NCBI GenBank assembly: GCA_910588065.1
Contig: CAJUPZ010000004.1
Coordinates: 62,001 to 126,000 of the forward strand
DNA: 64,000 nt
Direction of reading: 5' to 3'
DNA from: an uncultured Muribaculaceae bacterium
GTDB lineage: Bacteria > Bacteroidota > Bacteroidia > Bacteroidales > Muribaculaceae
Made by a program: the position numbers and the translations under genes. This document shows, one piece after another, positions 18,937 to 28,987 of the stretch (the stretch's first letter is position 1; every line of letters starts with the position of its first letter). The notes under the pieces are model-generated. The model was not told the origin of the DNA. It worked only from the letters and a program-made list of their open reading frames with translations, and made no database searches.

Positions 18937-19608
18937 TTAGCAGCCGGTGTGGGCACGGACTGTGAACACAATGACTTCGGCAATGAAAAGGAGCACCACG
19001 ATGGTAGTCCACCAGCAGCCGATGCTTTTGAGACGCTTGATCCAGATGTCGTTGTCCCAGCCGGCGCTCTGGAACATTGACCAGAAACCGTGGTTCATGT
19101 GGAACCAGAGAGCAACAAAGGCGATGATGTAGACGATGGGAGTCCATACAAGTTTGAACGCCTCATTGATAAAGTACATACCATCCTGAGGGTCGGGATA
19201 GTGATTGCCGAGAATTTCGGCGAGCTGCATCTTCGCCCAGAACTGGATCATGTGGACGGCGATGAAAGCGAGAATCACGATACCGAGCACAAGCATGTTC
19301 TGCGAAGCCCATTCAACCTGCGCAGGCTTGCTGACAACAGCATAACGGTCGTTGCCACGCGCCTTGCGGTTCTGGAGAGTGAGCCACACAGCGTAGATGA
19401 TGTGGATGATAAACAGAGCGGCGAGGCCGAGCGAAGCTACGAGCGCATACCAGTTAGCGCCAAGAAACGCGCACACAGCATTATAGCCCGAAGGCCAGAA
19501 AATAGCCACACCGTTCATCAGACAGTGAAATGTTACGAATAGGACAAGGCACACGCCTGTGACAGCCATCACAAGCTTCCTTCCTACAGATGAGCATGTT
19601 AACCACAT
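18937..19608 (-). CDS. sdhC: Succinate dehydrogenase/fumarate reductase cytochrome b subunit
   Basis: A 223-residue membrane anchor with about five hydrophobic segments and several His residues (FHCLMNG, IHIIYAVW, VHMIQFWA, FHMNHGFW) able to bind the two b hemes. No separate SdhD gene is present. This fits the single-anchor, diheme (Wolinella-type) quinol:fumarate reductase family common in Bacteroidetes. It is the first gene of the operon, 57 bases after the predicted transcription start. Confidence 0.93.
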   Translation of the reverse strand: MWLTCSSVGRKLVMAVTGVCLVLFVTFHCLMNGVAIFWPSGYNAVCAFLGANWYALVASLGLAALFIIHIIYAVWLTLQNRKARGNDRYAVVSKPAQVEWASQNMLVLGIVILAFIAVHMIQFWAKMQLAEILGNHYPDPQDGMYFINEAFKLVWTPIVYIIAFVALWFHMNHGFWSMFQSAGWDNDIWIKRLKSIGCWWTTIVVLLFIAEVIVFTVRAHTGC

Positions 19609-19671
19609 AGTGATAAAAAAATTTGGATTAAATTTCGGTAATTTGGATTTACTCTAAGGTTATACTTTCTG

Positions 19672-19703
19672 CAAAAGTAATCTAAATTAAGCGCTATTCC
19701 AAC
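19672..19703 (-). promoter_or_regulatory. Promoter of sdhCAB
   Basis: On the minus strand, GTTG (19703-19700) and TACTTTTG (19679-19672) are 20 bases apart, close to the TTTG / TAnnTTTG consensus. Predicted start of transcription is near 19665. Confidence 0.65.
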
Positions 19704-19816
19704 TATTAATGAAAAAATTCTTTAACAGTTGACAAAATATTTGCACGCAGACACCTATCCTTCTGCCATACCGCCGCATTTTAGCCCTGTCGCGATGACT
19801 TACCGTTTTTTTTCGC

Positions 19817-19824
19817 TAACTTTG
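19817..19824 (+). promoter_or_regulatory. -7 element of the hexosaminidase gene
   Basis: TAACTTTG matches TAnnTTTG and lies 28 bases before the ATG at 19853. No good -33 element is visible. It is divergent from the sdhCAB promoter, with ~113 bases between the two. Confidence 0.5.
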
Positions 19825-19852
19825 TAGCTTGATTAACACCAACAATTTGACC

Positions 19853-22048
19853 ATGAATATCAGACTTTCGCTATGTGCCGCCGCGGCGGCGTTTGCCTTT
19901 TTCTGCTCTGCGCCCGCAGTAGCCGGCCCGGTAAACATTATTCCGGCGCCGGTGAGCATTGTTCAGAAAAGCGGTGAATTCACCCTCTCACCTTCCGCTA
20001 CAATCGGTTATGGTGCAGGCCTTGAGGAGTATGCCGATTACCTTGAGGAGATTCTCTCAACCTCCACCGGCTACAACATCAAGTCACGTCCCGGAAAAGG
20101 GACCGTAACCCTCGTAATCGACTCGGCAAAAGTCACAAAACCCGAGGGCTACACCCTTAATGTAACCCCCAAGGGCATATCCATCACCGGCGCCGACCGC
20201 GGTGGACTGTTCTACGGAATCCAGTCACTGCTACAGCTGTTCCCGGCACAGATTTACAGCGACAAGCCTGTAAAAAATATCGTCTGGACAGCCCCGGAAG
20301 TAAGCATCGCCGACGCTCCGGAGCGCCCCTGGCGCGGCATGATGCTTGATGTGGCCAGGTATTTCCACGACAAAGATTATGTGAAGCACTACATCGACAT
20401 GATGGCGATGTACAAGCTCAACAAGCTGCAGTTTCATCTGATTGACGACAGCGGCTGGCGCCTCGAAATAAAGAAATATCCCCGCCTCACGGAGGTGGGA
20501 GCATACGCAGGTCCCGAGCACAACAAGCTCGGCGGCTACTACACCCAGGAGGATATCAAGGAGATTATAGAATATGGCCGTCTGCGCAACGTGGAGATTA
20601 TACCGGAAATCGAATTCCCGGCTCATATTCTCTCCGCGATAGTGGCATATCCCTGGCTCTCTTGCACCGGGCTGCAGCATGAGCTGCCCCGCCAGCACTT
20701 CATCAGCCGCGACCTGCTGTGTGTGGGCAAGCAGAGTTCAATCGACTTTCTGCGCGATGTTCTTGATGAGACCGTGGCTCTTTTCCCCTCTAAATATATT
20801 AATATAGGTGGCGATGAAGCGGTGTACACCCGCTGGGAATCATGCCCCGACTGCCAGGCGCTTATGAAGAAGGAAGGGCTCACCAAAGCCTCTGAACTTC
20901 AGGGCTGGCTCACCAATGTGGTTGCCAAGATGATGGCCGAGAAAGACCGCACTGTCATCGGCTGGGAGGAGATTATCACCCGCGGCAAGGTGGACACTCC
21001 GGTGGTTGCCCTGATATGGCACAATGTGGCCGACTCAGCTATGGCTGTGCCGGACGGCCACAAGGCTATCCTCACCCCCGCCACACACATGTATCTCGAC
21101 TTCCCCGAATCATCCACCCCGGGCGAGATAAAGGCGGCAGGCTGGATGCCTCCGATCTCTGTAGAGAAGTGTTATTCGATGCCGGTCAACGACTACAGCC
21201 CCGAAAGCACCGTAATAGGTGTGCAAGGCTGCCTGTGGAGCGACCAGTTTATCCACGGAACAGTGCTCCAGGAGCTTCCGCAGATCAATGAAAACCGCTC
21301 GGAAAACTATGTTGACTACCTCACATTCCCCCGCCTGCTCGCTGTTGCCGAAGTGGCCTGGGGCAAAGAGTCAGCCCGCAACTATGACATCTTCAAGTCA
21401 AGGCTCTCCGACCACTACGCCCGTCTGGATCAGAAGGGTGCCGTGTATCGTCTGCCCGAGCCCGAAATAGCATCCATGACCGAAAGCCCCGACGGTGTCA
21501 CATTCACCCTCACCAATCCCCTGCCCGGCTCGGAGATCCGCTACACCACCGATGGCACATACCCCACCGTGCACTCCCCGCTCTACACCGGCACTCCGGT
21601 AAAGGTAGCCTCCAAGGCAGACTTCCATGCATCGACTGTTGTTGACGGCAAGCGGATGTCGCTGCCTATCCACTTCGCTCCCGATTACTCGGCATACGCC
21701 CGCTACGGCAAGCTCGCAACAGAATGGGGACCGCTGCAGGTTCAGCCCAAGCAAGCTCCCTGGAGCATCGACGCCACCGGCAAAATCTCAGGCAACGGCG
21801 ACTATGAGGTGACATTCATTCCGCTCAAAGGAGCTGCCAAGCTGCACTTAGGCAACCTCAAACTGATGAAACGCAACGAACAGCTCGCGTCAATCGAGGC
21901 CGACAACACTCTCGGCTCGGAACCGGTGCAGTACTCCTTCAGCGTGAGCGAATTTGAGGCAGGAACCCCCTTCACCATCATTGTTGACCAGTGGGGAGAG
22001 GGCTCAAACGATTCCTCAGGCCTTGTGTTTATCCGAAAAAAGGATTGA
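19853..22048 (+). CDS. Beta-N-acetylhexosaminidase, GH20
   Basis: A 731-residue secreted or periplasmic glycosidase that removes terminal GlcNAc/GalNAc from glycans. The ATG at 19853 (MNIRLSLCAAAAAFAFFCSA) starts a signal peptide; an in-frame TTG 24 bases upstream is unlikely. The N-terminal GH20b domain runs to about residue 145. The (beta/alpha)8 catalytic domain follows, with RGMMLDVARYF, QFHLIDDSGWR and the catalytic pair Asp321-Glu322 in INIGGDEAV. A chitobiase C-terminal-like module (IRYTTDGTYPTVHSPLY) and an extra ~100-residue C-terminal region complete it. The DUF2461 gene follows after only two bases, so the two are probably co-transcribed. Host mucin or chitobiose-type glycans are likely substrates, by inference. 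Confidence 0.95.
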   Translation: MNIRLSLCAAAAAFAFFCSAPAVAGPVNIIPAPVSIVQKSGEFTLSPSATIGYGAGLEEYADYLEEILSTSTGYNIKSRPGKGTVTLVIDSAKVTKPEGYTLNVTPKGISITGADRGGLFYGIQSLLQLFPAQIYSDKPVKNIVWTAPEVSIADAPERPWRGMMLDVARYFHDKDYVKHYIDMMAMYKLNKLQFHLIDDSGWRLEIKKYPRLTEVGAYAGPEHNKLGGYYTQEDIKEIIEYGRLRNVEIIPEIEFPAHILSAIVAYPWLSCTGLQHELPRQHFISRDLLCVGKQSSIDFLRDVLDETVALFPSKYINIGGDEAVYTRWESCPDCQALMKKEGLTKASELQGWLTNVVAKMMAEKDRTVIGWEEIITRGKVDTPVVALIWHNVADSAMAVPDGHKAILTPATHMYLDFPESSTPGEIKAAGWMPPISVEKCYSMPVNDYSPESTVIGVQGCLWSDQFIHGTVLQELPQINENRSENYVDYLTFPRLLAVAEVAWGKESARNYDIFKSRLSDHYARLDQKGAVYRLPEPEIASMTESPDGVTFTLTNPLPGSEIRYTTDGTYPTVHSPLYTGTPVKVASKADFHASTVVDGKRMSLPIHFAPDYSAYARYGKLATEWGPLQVQPKQAPWSIDATGKISGNGDYEVTFIPLKGAAKLHLGNLKLMKRNEQLASIEADNTLGSEPVQYSFSVSEFEAGTPFTIIVDQWGEGSNDSSGLVFIRKKD

Positions 22049-22050
22049 TA

Positions 22051-22722
22051 ATGAGCTATATACCTCAGCTGTTTGACTTCCTGGAAGAGCTGCGCGCCAA
22101 CAACAACCGCCCCTGGTTTGCCGAGCACAAAGCTGAATATGAGCAGCTTAGAGCCGAATGGCTCGCTGACATAGACCGGATGATTGCAGCCATGACTGTG
22201 TGGGAGCCTGCCCTTGCCGGGCAGACTGCCCGCTCATGCGCGTACCGGATATACCGCGACACCCGATTCAGTCAGGACAAAACACCTTTCAAACTGTTTT
22301 TCTCCGCGGCAATCTCGCCATGGGGACGCAAAACCCGCCGTGCAGGCTACTACATCCAGACCGGACTCGGCAACCCGCTTGACAACGGACTCTATGCCGG
22401 AGTGTGGTGTCCCGAGCCACCGGTGCTCAAAAAGCTGCGCCACGCGATTGTCGACAATATCGAGGAATTTGACGGAATAATCAACGAACCCGCTTTGAAA
22501 AAGAACTTTCCCGACTGGGTGGGCGACACCTTGAAGACCATACCCAAAGGCTGGGACCGTAACCACCCTTGCGCCGACCTGCTGCGGCGCAAGGACTACG
22601 GTCGCTTCTGCCCCTGCGGAGAATCATTTTTCACTGACAGCAACTGGCCCGAGATTGTTGCCGACAAATTCCATTCCATAAAGCCGCTGGTAGATTTTCT
22701 TAACTATTCTATCGACGAGTAA
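22051..22722 (+). CDS. DUF2461 domain protein
   Basis: A 223-residue cytoplasmic protein of the DUF2461/TIGR02453 family, recognised by the start FDFLEELRANNNRPWFAEHK, the motif YRIYRDTRFSQDKTPFK and GYYIQTG. No biochemical role is established that I know of. The ATG at 22051 is two bases after the hexosaminidase stop; longer in-frame starts would overlap that gene. A gap of 40 bases separates it from mutS. Confidence 0.9.
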   Translation: MSYIPQLFDFLEELRANNNRPWFAEHKAEYEQLRAEWLADIDRMIAAMTVWEPALAGQTARSCAYRIYRDTRFSQDKTPFKLFFSAAISPWGRKTRRAGYYIQTGLGNPLDNGLYAGVWCPEPPVLKKLRHAIVDNIEEFDGIINEPALKKNFPDWVGDTLKTIPKGWDRNHPCADLLRRKDYGRFCPCGESFFTDSNWPEIVADKFHSIKPLVDFLNYSIDE

Positions 22723-22762
22723 TCTCCATTACCCCACACTCACCCCGCGAAAACACTTGCAA

Positions 22763-25393
22763 ATGGCCAAGAAAGTAGTTGAGACCCCTCTGATGAAGCA
22801 ATATTTTGAGATGAAACAGAAACACCCCGATGCGGTGCTTCTGTTCAGAGTGGGCGACTTTTACGAAACATTCAGCGATGATGCCATCACCGCCTCGGAA
22901 ATCCTTGGAATAACACTCACACGCCGCGCCAATGGCTCGGCATCCTCGGTGGAACTCGCCGGTTTTCCTCACCATGCGCTCGACACCTATCTGCCAAAAC
23001 TGGTGAGAGCCGGCAAGAGGGTGGCTATCTGTGAGCAACTCGAAGACCCGAAACTCACAAAAAAACTTGTGAAGCGCGGCATCACCGAACTGGTGACACC
23101 CGGCGTGAGCATAAACGACAATATTCTTGACCATAAGCGCAACAATTTCGTCGCAGCCGTCCACATAGGCTCCGGCCCGATGGGGGTGGCTTTCCTTGAT
23201 ATATCCACCGGCGAATTTCTCACTGCCGAGGGTACCCCGGACTATGTTGACAAACTGCTTGTTAACTTCGGCCCGAAGGAGGTGCTGGTGGAAAATGACA
23301 AAAAGCGGAAGTTTGAGCAGCTGCTTGCAGGCAACAGGTGTCTGGTTTCCGGCCTCGATGACTGGATTTTCACCATAGAGGCGGCAACTGAGCGGTTGCT
23401 GCGGCAGTTTGAAACCGGTAGCCTCAAAGGCTTCGGCATCAACAATATGCCGTCGGCAATAATAGCAGCCGGCGCCATTCTCCACTATCTCGACATTACA
23501 CAGCACACCAATATCAGCCACATTTCATCGCTTTCACGAATCGAGGAGGACAAATATGTGAGGCTCGACCGCTTCACCGTGCGAAACCTTGAGCTCACCG
23601 AAAGCATGGGCGAGGATGGCAAGTGTCTGCTTGATGTCATTGACCGTACTGTCAGCCCGATGGGAGCGCGAATGCTGCGCAGGTGGATGCTGTTTCCCCT
23701 GAAAGATCCGGCCGAGATTAACAAACGCCTCGATGTTGTTGAATACTTTTTTCGTAAGCCGGACGAGCGCGAGGAGCTGAAAAACTGGCTGGAACAGATA
23801 GGCGACATGGAGAGGCTCATATCCAAAGTCGGTGTCGGCAGGGTGTCGCCCCGCGAACTGGTGCAGCTGCGCAACGCCCTGTCAGCAATCGCCCCAATCA
23901 AAGAACTGTGTGTCAACGCCGACCAACCCGGAGTGCAGGAGACCGGCAACAAGCTCAACCTCTGCTCTGAGCCGTTGAAAGCCATTACAGACACTATTGT
24001 GGACGACGCGCCGTCAGCCCTCGGCAAAGGACCGGTGATAAGGGCAGGTGTGGACACCGAGCTTGACAATCTGCGCGACATAGCCTTCTCAGGCAAGGAT
24101 TATCTCATGAAAATCCAGGCCCGCGAAAGCGAGGCAACCGGCATACCGAGCCTCAAGATAGGATATAACAACGTGTTCGGCTATTATATCGAGGTGACAA
24201 ACACCCACCGCAGCAAGGTGCCTAAAGAGTGGATACGCAAGCAGACTCTCGTCAGCGCAGAGCGCTATATCACGCCGGAACTTAAGGAATATGAGGAGAA
24301 AATCCTCGGTGCGCAGGAGCGTATAGCCATCATCGAGAGCCGCATATACGGCGAGCTGGTGGCGTCCACCGCCAAGCATATCCACACGATATTGCGCAAC
24401 GCTGCCGAAATCGGCCGCCTTGATGTGCTGCTGTCTTTCACAAGAGTGTCGCTCGAAAACAAGTATAACCGTCCGGTAGTTGACGATTCGCTCGACATAG
24501 ACATAGTGGAGGGGCGCCACCCTGTCATAGAGAAACAGCTGCCGCCAGGTGAGCCTTACATCACAAACACTGTGAACCTGTCAAACAACGCCACCCAGAT
24601 AATGATGATAACCGGGCCGAATATGTCCGGTAAATCGGCCCTGCTGCGACAGACGGCGCTCAATGTGCTGCTGGCACAGATTGGATGCTTTGTGGCTGCG
24701 CAAAGTGCTAAAATCGGGGTTGTGGACAAGATTTTCACCCGCGTTGGAGCGAGCGACAATATATCGCTCGGCGAAAGCACGTTCATGGTGGAGATGACAG
24801 AGGCGGCCTCGATTCTCAACAATATGAGCCCCCGGTCGCTGATACTTTTCGACGAGCTGGGGCGCGGCACATCCACATACGACGGTATTTCAATCGCCTG
24901 GGCAATTGTGGAGCATATCCACGACTATGGCGATATGCACCCGAAGACACTCTTCGCCACTCACTACCACGAGCTGAATGAAATGGAAAAGAATTTCGGC
25001 AGGGTGGTGAACTACAATGTGTCGGTGAGCGAAATCAACGGCAAGATAGTTTTTCTGCGCAAGCTCGCGCGTGGCGGCAGCGAACACAGCTTCGGTATAC
25101 ATGTGGCCAAGCTCGCCGGTATGCCACGGTCGATTGTCGACAGAGCCACCAATGTGCTGTCGCAACTTGAAAACGCCAACCGGAGGGAAAACAAAGAGCT
25201 GATTGGCAAAGCATTGGAGGATATAGGCAACAACACCGACTCAGGTATGCAGATGACCTTCTTTCAGCTTGATGACCCTGTGCTGTCGCAGATTCGCAAC
25301 GAAATCGCAAGCACCGACATCAACAATCTCACCCCCATGGCAGCCCTCAACAAGCTGCATGACATCAAGAAAATAATTACTGGCAAGGACTAA
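22763..25393 (+). CDS. mutS: DNA mismatch repair protein MutS
   Basis: An 876-residue ATPase that recognises mismatches and starts repair. The ATG at 22763 (MAKKVVETPLMKQY) is preferred over an in-frame TTG six bases before. The N-terminal mismatch-binding domain has the FRVGDFYETF motif (Phe-x-Glu wedge). Connector, lever and clamp domains follow. The C-terminal ABC-type ATPase has a P-loop GPNMSGKS (about residues 618-625), DELGRGTSTYDG and the ATHYHEL switch. Length is normal. It converges on tadA with a 13-base gap and no obvious terminator. Confidence 0.98.
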   Translation: MAKKVVETPLMKQYFEMKQKHPDAVLLFRVGDFYETFSDDAITASEILGITLTRRANGSASSVELAGFPHHALDTYLPKLVRAGKRVAICEQLEDPKLTKKLVKRGITELVTPGVSINDNILDHKRNNFVAAVHIGSGPMGVAFLDISTGEFLTAEGTPDYVDKLLVNFGPKEVLVENDKKRKFEQLLAGNRCLVSGLDDWIFTIEAATERLLRQFETGSLKGFGINNMPSAIIAAGAILHYLDITQHTNISHISSLSRIEEDKYVRLDRFTVRNLELTESMGEDGKCLLDVIDRTVSPMGARMLRRWMLFPLKDPAEINKRLDVVEYFFRKPDEREELKNWLEQIGDMERLISKVGVGRVSPRELVQLRNALSAIAPIKELCVNADQPGVQETGNKLNLCSEPLKAITDTIVDDAPSALGKGPVIRAGVDTELDNLRDIAFSGKDYLMKIQARESEATGIPSLKIGYNNVFGYYIEVTNTHRSKVPKEWIRKQTLVSAERYITPELKEYEEKILGAQERIAIIESRIYGELVASTAKHIHTILRNAAEIGRLDVLLSFTRVSLENKYNRPVVDDSLDIDIVEGRHPVIEKQLPPGEPYITNTVNLSNNATQIMMITGPNMSGKSALLRQTALNVLLAQIGCFVAAQSAKIGVVDKIFTRVGASDNISLGESTFMVEMTEAASILNNMSPRSLILFDELGRGTSTYDGISIAWAIVEHIHDYGDMHPKTLFATHYHELNEMEKNFGRVVNYNVSVSEINGKIVFLRKLARGGSEHSFGIHVAKLAGMPRSIVDRATNVLSQLENANRRENKELIGKALEDIGNNTDSGMQMTFFQLDDPVLSQIRNEIASTDINNLTPMAALNKLHDIKKIITGKD

Positions 25394-25406
25394 GTGTATG
25401 TTTACT

Positions 25407-25841
25407 CTAACGCTTCCCGGCAAAAAAATTCTTCATAAGCGCAGCACACTCATCGGCGAGCACCCCGGCTGTAACAGTGGCCTTGGGGTGAAACGGGTGG
25501 TCGGTATAAGCCGTATACCCCCTTTTGGCGTCTGAAGCACCGTAAACTATACGTTTGAGCTGACTCCAGCCTATGGCTCCCGCACACATCAGGCAGGGCT
25601 CAACCGTGACATAAAGGGTGCATTTGTCAAGATATTTGCCGCCGAGGGTCTGCGTGGCCGCAGTGATTGCCTGCATCTCGGCATGTGCAGTGACATCGTT
25701 CAGGGCCTCGGTGAGATTGTGACCTCGCCCTATCACCCTACCCTCGCACACCACAACCGCACCGATGGGTATCTCATCGGCCTGCGCGGCCATCTGCGCT
25801 TGCTCGAGCGCAATGCGCATAAATCGTTCATCTTCGTTCAT
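25407..25841 (-). CDS. tadA: tRNA-specific adenosine deaminase
   Basis: A 144-residue zinc deaminase that converts A34 to inosine in tRNA-Arg(ACG). It has the HAE catalytic motif (VTAHAEMQAI), the zinc-binding PCLMC motif and the substrate-site GHN segment. Its ATG overlaps the rnz stop (ATGA), so the two are translationally coupled. TadA is favoured over guanine deaminase by length, the N-terminus (FMRIALEQAQMAA) and tRNA-processing company. Confidence 0.93.
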   Translation of the reverse strand: MNEDERFMRIALEQAQMAAQADEIPIGAVVVCEGRVIGRGHNLTEALNDVTAHAEMQAITAATQTLGGKYLDKCTLYVTVEPCLMCAGAIGWSQLKRIVYGASDAKRGYTAYTDHPFHPKATVTAGVLADECAALMKNFFAGKR

Positions 25842-26752
25842 AACAGGTCTATTTTCAAGCCCTCATCGGCTCCGGTGACTGCCTCAAATTCAGTGCGCGC
25901 CTCATCGACAAGCACCTTGAAATCTCTGTAGCGCTTGGAGTAGTGGCCGATCAGCAGGCTTTTCACACCCGCCTCACGGGCTATCACCGCCGCCTGGCGC
26001 GCGGTGGAGTGACCACGCTCTGCAGCACACCCCTCGCACTCCTGCCCATAGGTGGCCTCGTGATATAGCAGATCCACTCCCTTGACAGCCTGCGCCACCC
26101 GCTCGTCAAACATCGTATCGGAACAGTAGGCATAGCTCCGGGACGGATCGGCAGGTGTGGTGAGGCGGCTATTGGGCACAATGTCGCCTTCCGGGGTAAT
26201 GTAGTCGGCACCCTCTTTAATTGCCTTGAGCTGACTCACGGGTATGTTGTAAAACCTCACCATTTCACCATCCAGATGACGCGTCTTGGGCTTTTCGCGG
26301 AATATGAATCCGTAGCACGGTATGCGGTGGTAAAGCGGAAACGCCTCCACAGTCAGCGCATGATCCTCGTAGAGCACCCCGCCCTCTCCGGTTATCGGCT
26401 CGAAGATTATGGAATAAGGGGTTTCCTTACAGAAATAGTTTACAAAACTTCTGAAAAGTTCCATTCCCTGCTGCGGAATATGCACCCTCACCGCGCCTCC
26501 CTTTTCATGCAGAGCCATGGTAGACAGCAGTCCGGGCAGTCCGAAGCAGTGGTCGCCGTGTAGATGGCTGATGAAAATGTCGGTGAGGCGTTGGAAGCGC
26601 AGATTCATTTTGCGCATCTGCACCTGAGCCCCCTCGCCGCAGTCAATCATCATCAGACGGTCGCGAAAATCAATCACCTGACACGAGGGATTGTGCAGCG
26701 CGCTTGGCGTTGCAGAGCCGCAGCCGAGAATATTTATCCGGAACTTTGCCAT
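25838..26752 (-). CDS. rnz: Ribonuclease Z
   Basis: A 304-residue short-form RNase Z that trims tRNA 3' ends. The metallo-beta-lactamase core has the zinc motif SHLHGDHCFG, further ligands in CSDTMFDERV and LLIGHYSKRY, and the RNase Z flexible-arm region. It starts ten bases after the flavodiiron gene and overlaps tadA by four bases, so two tRNA-maturation genes are adjacent. Confidence 0.95.
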   Translation of the reverse strand: MAKFRINILGCGSATPSALHNPSCQVIDFRDRLMMIDCGEGAQVQMRKMNLRFQRLTDIFISHLHGDHCFGLPGLLSTMALHEKGGAVRVHIPQQGMELFRSFVNYFCKETPYSIIFEPITGEGGVLYEDHALTVEAFPLYHRIPCYGFIFREKPKTRHLDGEMVRFYNIPVSQLKAIKEGADYITPEGDIVPNSRLTTPADPSRSYAYCSDTMFDERVAQAVKGVDLLYHEATYGQECEGCAAERGHSTARQAAVIAREAGVKSLLIGHYSKRYRDFKVLVDEARTEFEAVTGADEGLKIDLL

Positions 26753-26762
26753 ACGGCCTGTA

Positions 26763-27944
26763 TCAGATATTTATTGCAGCTGCCATAGCCTTTGCAAGCT
26801 CATGCATGGTCGGGCGGTTTTCAGGATGCATACGGCTCTTTATAGTCACCTTGGGCTCCACAACCTCCATGCCGGGCATGGCTGTGATGGCATCGGCCAT
26901 AAGCTTGCCGGCGATGGGAGCCCAGCTGCCGTTTTCTATAATGCCCACAGGGCGGTTGCGGAAATTCTTTAGCTTGAGATGGTGGAGAAATGCAGCCATA
27001 GGCGGGAAAAGAGAGGCATCATACGTCACACCGGCGAGCACAAGGCCACTGAAACGGAATGCCTGACTGACTGCCTCGGAAAGCTCCTCGCGGCAGAGGT
27101 CAAAAGTCAGCACGGTATCCACCCCTTCCGCTCTAAGCATATCTGCGAACTCAAGCGCGCACTCACGGGTGCCTCCATACACGGAAGCGTATGCGACAAG
27201 CACACCTTTCTGCTCCGGACGGTATGAGCTCCATGTGTCATACAGTCCTACGTACCGGCTCAGATTGTCGCTGAGCACAGGGCCGTGCAGAGGAGCGATT
27301 GCGCGCACCTCAACATTATCAAACTTCTTAAGCAGCGACTGTGTCTGTGAACCGTATTTGCCGACAATATTCACATAGTATCTGCGAGCCTCGGCGGTCC
27401 AGTCATCATCATAGCCGAGCACACCGAACTTGCCGAACGCGTCGGCAGAGAAGAGAACCCTCTCTTTGAGTTCAAGGCTCACCATCACCTCAGGCCAGTG
27501 GACCATCGGCGCAAGGGCGAACCGCAGGGTGTGGTCGCCGAGGGGCAACTCATCCCCCTCCTTCACAGCCATTGTGCGACCGGTGAAATCATAATCACCG
27601 AAAAACTGCGGCAGCATAGCCACAGCTTTTGCGCTCGCAACGAGAGTCATCTGCGGATACTCTTCGAGAGCGCGCACTATATTGGCGGAATGGTCCGGCT
27701 CCATGTGATGGACAATGAGGTAATCGGGCGTAAGTCCGTCAAGCTCGGTTTTCACCTTTGCAAGCCATTCATCGGTAAACGCGGCGTCCACAGTGTCAAG
27801 CAGAGCCACTTTCCTGTCTTTTATGATATATGAGTTGTAAGAAATGCCGTGCGGCACCGGATACTGGTTTTCAAACAAAGCTATAGCGGAGTCATTCACC
27901 CCGACAAACCTGATGTTACCGCTTATATGATTGGATGCTGACAT
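26763..27944 (-). CDS. FprA-family flavodiiron protein (oxygen/NO reductase)
   Basis: A 393-residue cytoplasmic protein. The N-terminal metallo-beta-lactamase-like domain carries the di-iron site (HHMEPDHSAN, MVHWPEVMV, FSADAFG, APLHGP). The C-terminal flavodoxin domain binds FMN (AYASVYGGTREC). The family reduces O2 to water or NO to N2O and protects strict anaerobes. All iron-ligand motifs appear present. It lies inside a run of unrelated housekeeping genes. Confidence 0.93.
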   Translation of the reverse strand: MSASNHISGNIRFVGVNDSAIALFENQYPVPHGISYNSYIIKDRKVALLDTVDAAFTDEWLAKVKTELDGLTPDYLIVHHMEPDHSANIVRALEEYPQMTLVASAKAVAMLPQFFGDYDFTGRTMAVKEGDELPLGDHTLRFALAPMVHWPEVMVSLELKERVLFSADAFGKFGVLGYDDDWTAEARRYYVNIVGKYGSQTQSLLKKFDNVEVRAIAPLHGPVLSDNLSRYVGLYDTWSSYRPEQKGVLVAYASVYGGTRECALEFADMLRAEGVDTVLTFDLCREELSEAVSQAFRFSGLVLAGVTYDASLFPPMAAFLHHLKLKNFRNRPVGIIENGSWAPIAGKLMADAITAMPGMEVVEPKVTIKSRMHPENRPTMHELAKAMAAAINI

Positions 27945-27973
27945 AAGAATTTGATTATATACTAATTAACCGA

Positions 27974-28987
27974 TTAACAGTGAATTGGTTCATTAAACAG
28001 CACCTCCCTGCGGAGGTTGTAGTTATTACGCAGTTTTTCAAAATCCTGCGGATATGCTTTCAGCGCAGCCGTGTCTGTCGCCGGATTGTAAGAAGATGCA
28101 ATATCTTGCGCCGTTACCCTCGCGGGCAGGTACTGCATCGGGGCGCCGGCACTGAGCGGAAGGCAGAAACGGGTGGCTACAGCCTCTGCAGCCATCCGCG
28201 CAGCGCGGATTTTGCCCTGCTTCGAATAGCCGGCGATATGCGGGGTGGCAACAGCCGCCTTTTCGAGAAGCTCACGGTCAATTTCCGGCTCCCCTTCCCA
28301 GCAGTCGATAACCACAGACGATATTCTGCCGGTTTCCAGACCAAGAAGCAGAGCGGATGTGTCGGTGACGCCGCCGCGAGCCGAGTTGACCACCACAGGC
28401 GACTTGGCAAGAGAATCCACAAAGCTGCTGTTGAGCAGATGATGGGTAGGGTGCTCCCCACCTTTATTATATGGAGTGTGGAATGTGATGAAATCTGCCC
28501 GCCGGGCTATATCCTCCATGGTCACAAAGCCGGCGCTCCCCTCGCGCTCAGCACGGGGCGGGTCGCAGACAATAACATTCATGCCGAGCTGCACTCCCCA
28601 GTCCGCAACAATAGCACCCACATGCCCCGCACCGACAATGCCGAGGGTACGCCCCTCAAGTTCTTGTCCGAGCGACAGCAACGAAGCGAAAACATATTGC
28701 GCCACAGCAGGGGCGTTACACCCCGGAGCGTTACGCACGGTGATGCCGTTTGCCTCACACCATGCGGTATCGACATGGTCAAGGCCGATGGTGGCGGATG
28801 CTATCAGCGAGCACCGGCTGCCGGCGAGCAGCGCTGAGTCGCAGCGGGTGCGGGTGCGGGTAACAAGCGCATCGGCATCCTTGACAGCTGCCGGAGTGAT
28901 ATCCTGCGGCGCAAGATACTCCACATGCGCCACATCATCGAGCAACCCCTTGAAATAAGGAATATTGCCCTCCACTATTATTTTCAC
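27974..28987 (-). CDS. pdxB: Erythronate-4-phosphate dehydrogenase
   Basis: About 337 residues; oxidises 4-phosphoerythronate in the DXP-dependent pyridoxal-phosphate pathway. D-2-hydroxyacid dehydrogenase fold: NAD motif GIVGAGHVGAIVADWG, catalytic Arg in NSARGGV, Glu in CWEGEPEID and His in ATPHIAGYS. I chose the GTG at 28987 because it overlaps the upstream stop as GTGA and gives the family-like start KIIVEGNIPYFKG. ATGs at 29002 and 29011 are in frame and possible, and would overlap the upstream gene further. Confidence 0.92.
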   Translation of the reverse strand: MKIIVEGNIPYFKGLLDDVAHVEYLAPQDITPAAVKDADALVTRTRTRCDSALLAGSRCSLIASATIGLDHVDTAWCEANGITVRNAPGCNAPAVAQYVFASLLSLGQELEGRTLGIVGAGHVGAIVADWGVQLGMNVIVCDPPRAEREGSAGFVTMEDIARRADFITFHTPYNKGGEHPTHHLLNSSFVDSLAKSPVVVNSARGGVTDTSALLLGLETGRISSVVIDCWEGEPEIDRELLEKAAVATPHIAGYSKQGKIRAARMAAEAVATRFCLPLSAGAPMQYLPARVTAQDIASSYNPATDTAALKAYPQDFEKLRNNYNLRREVLFNEPIHC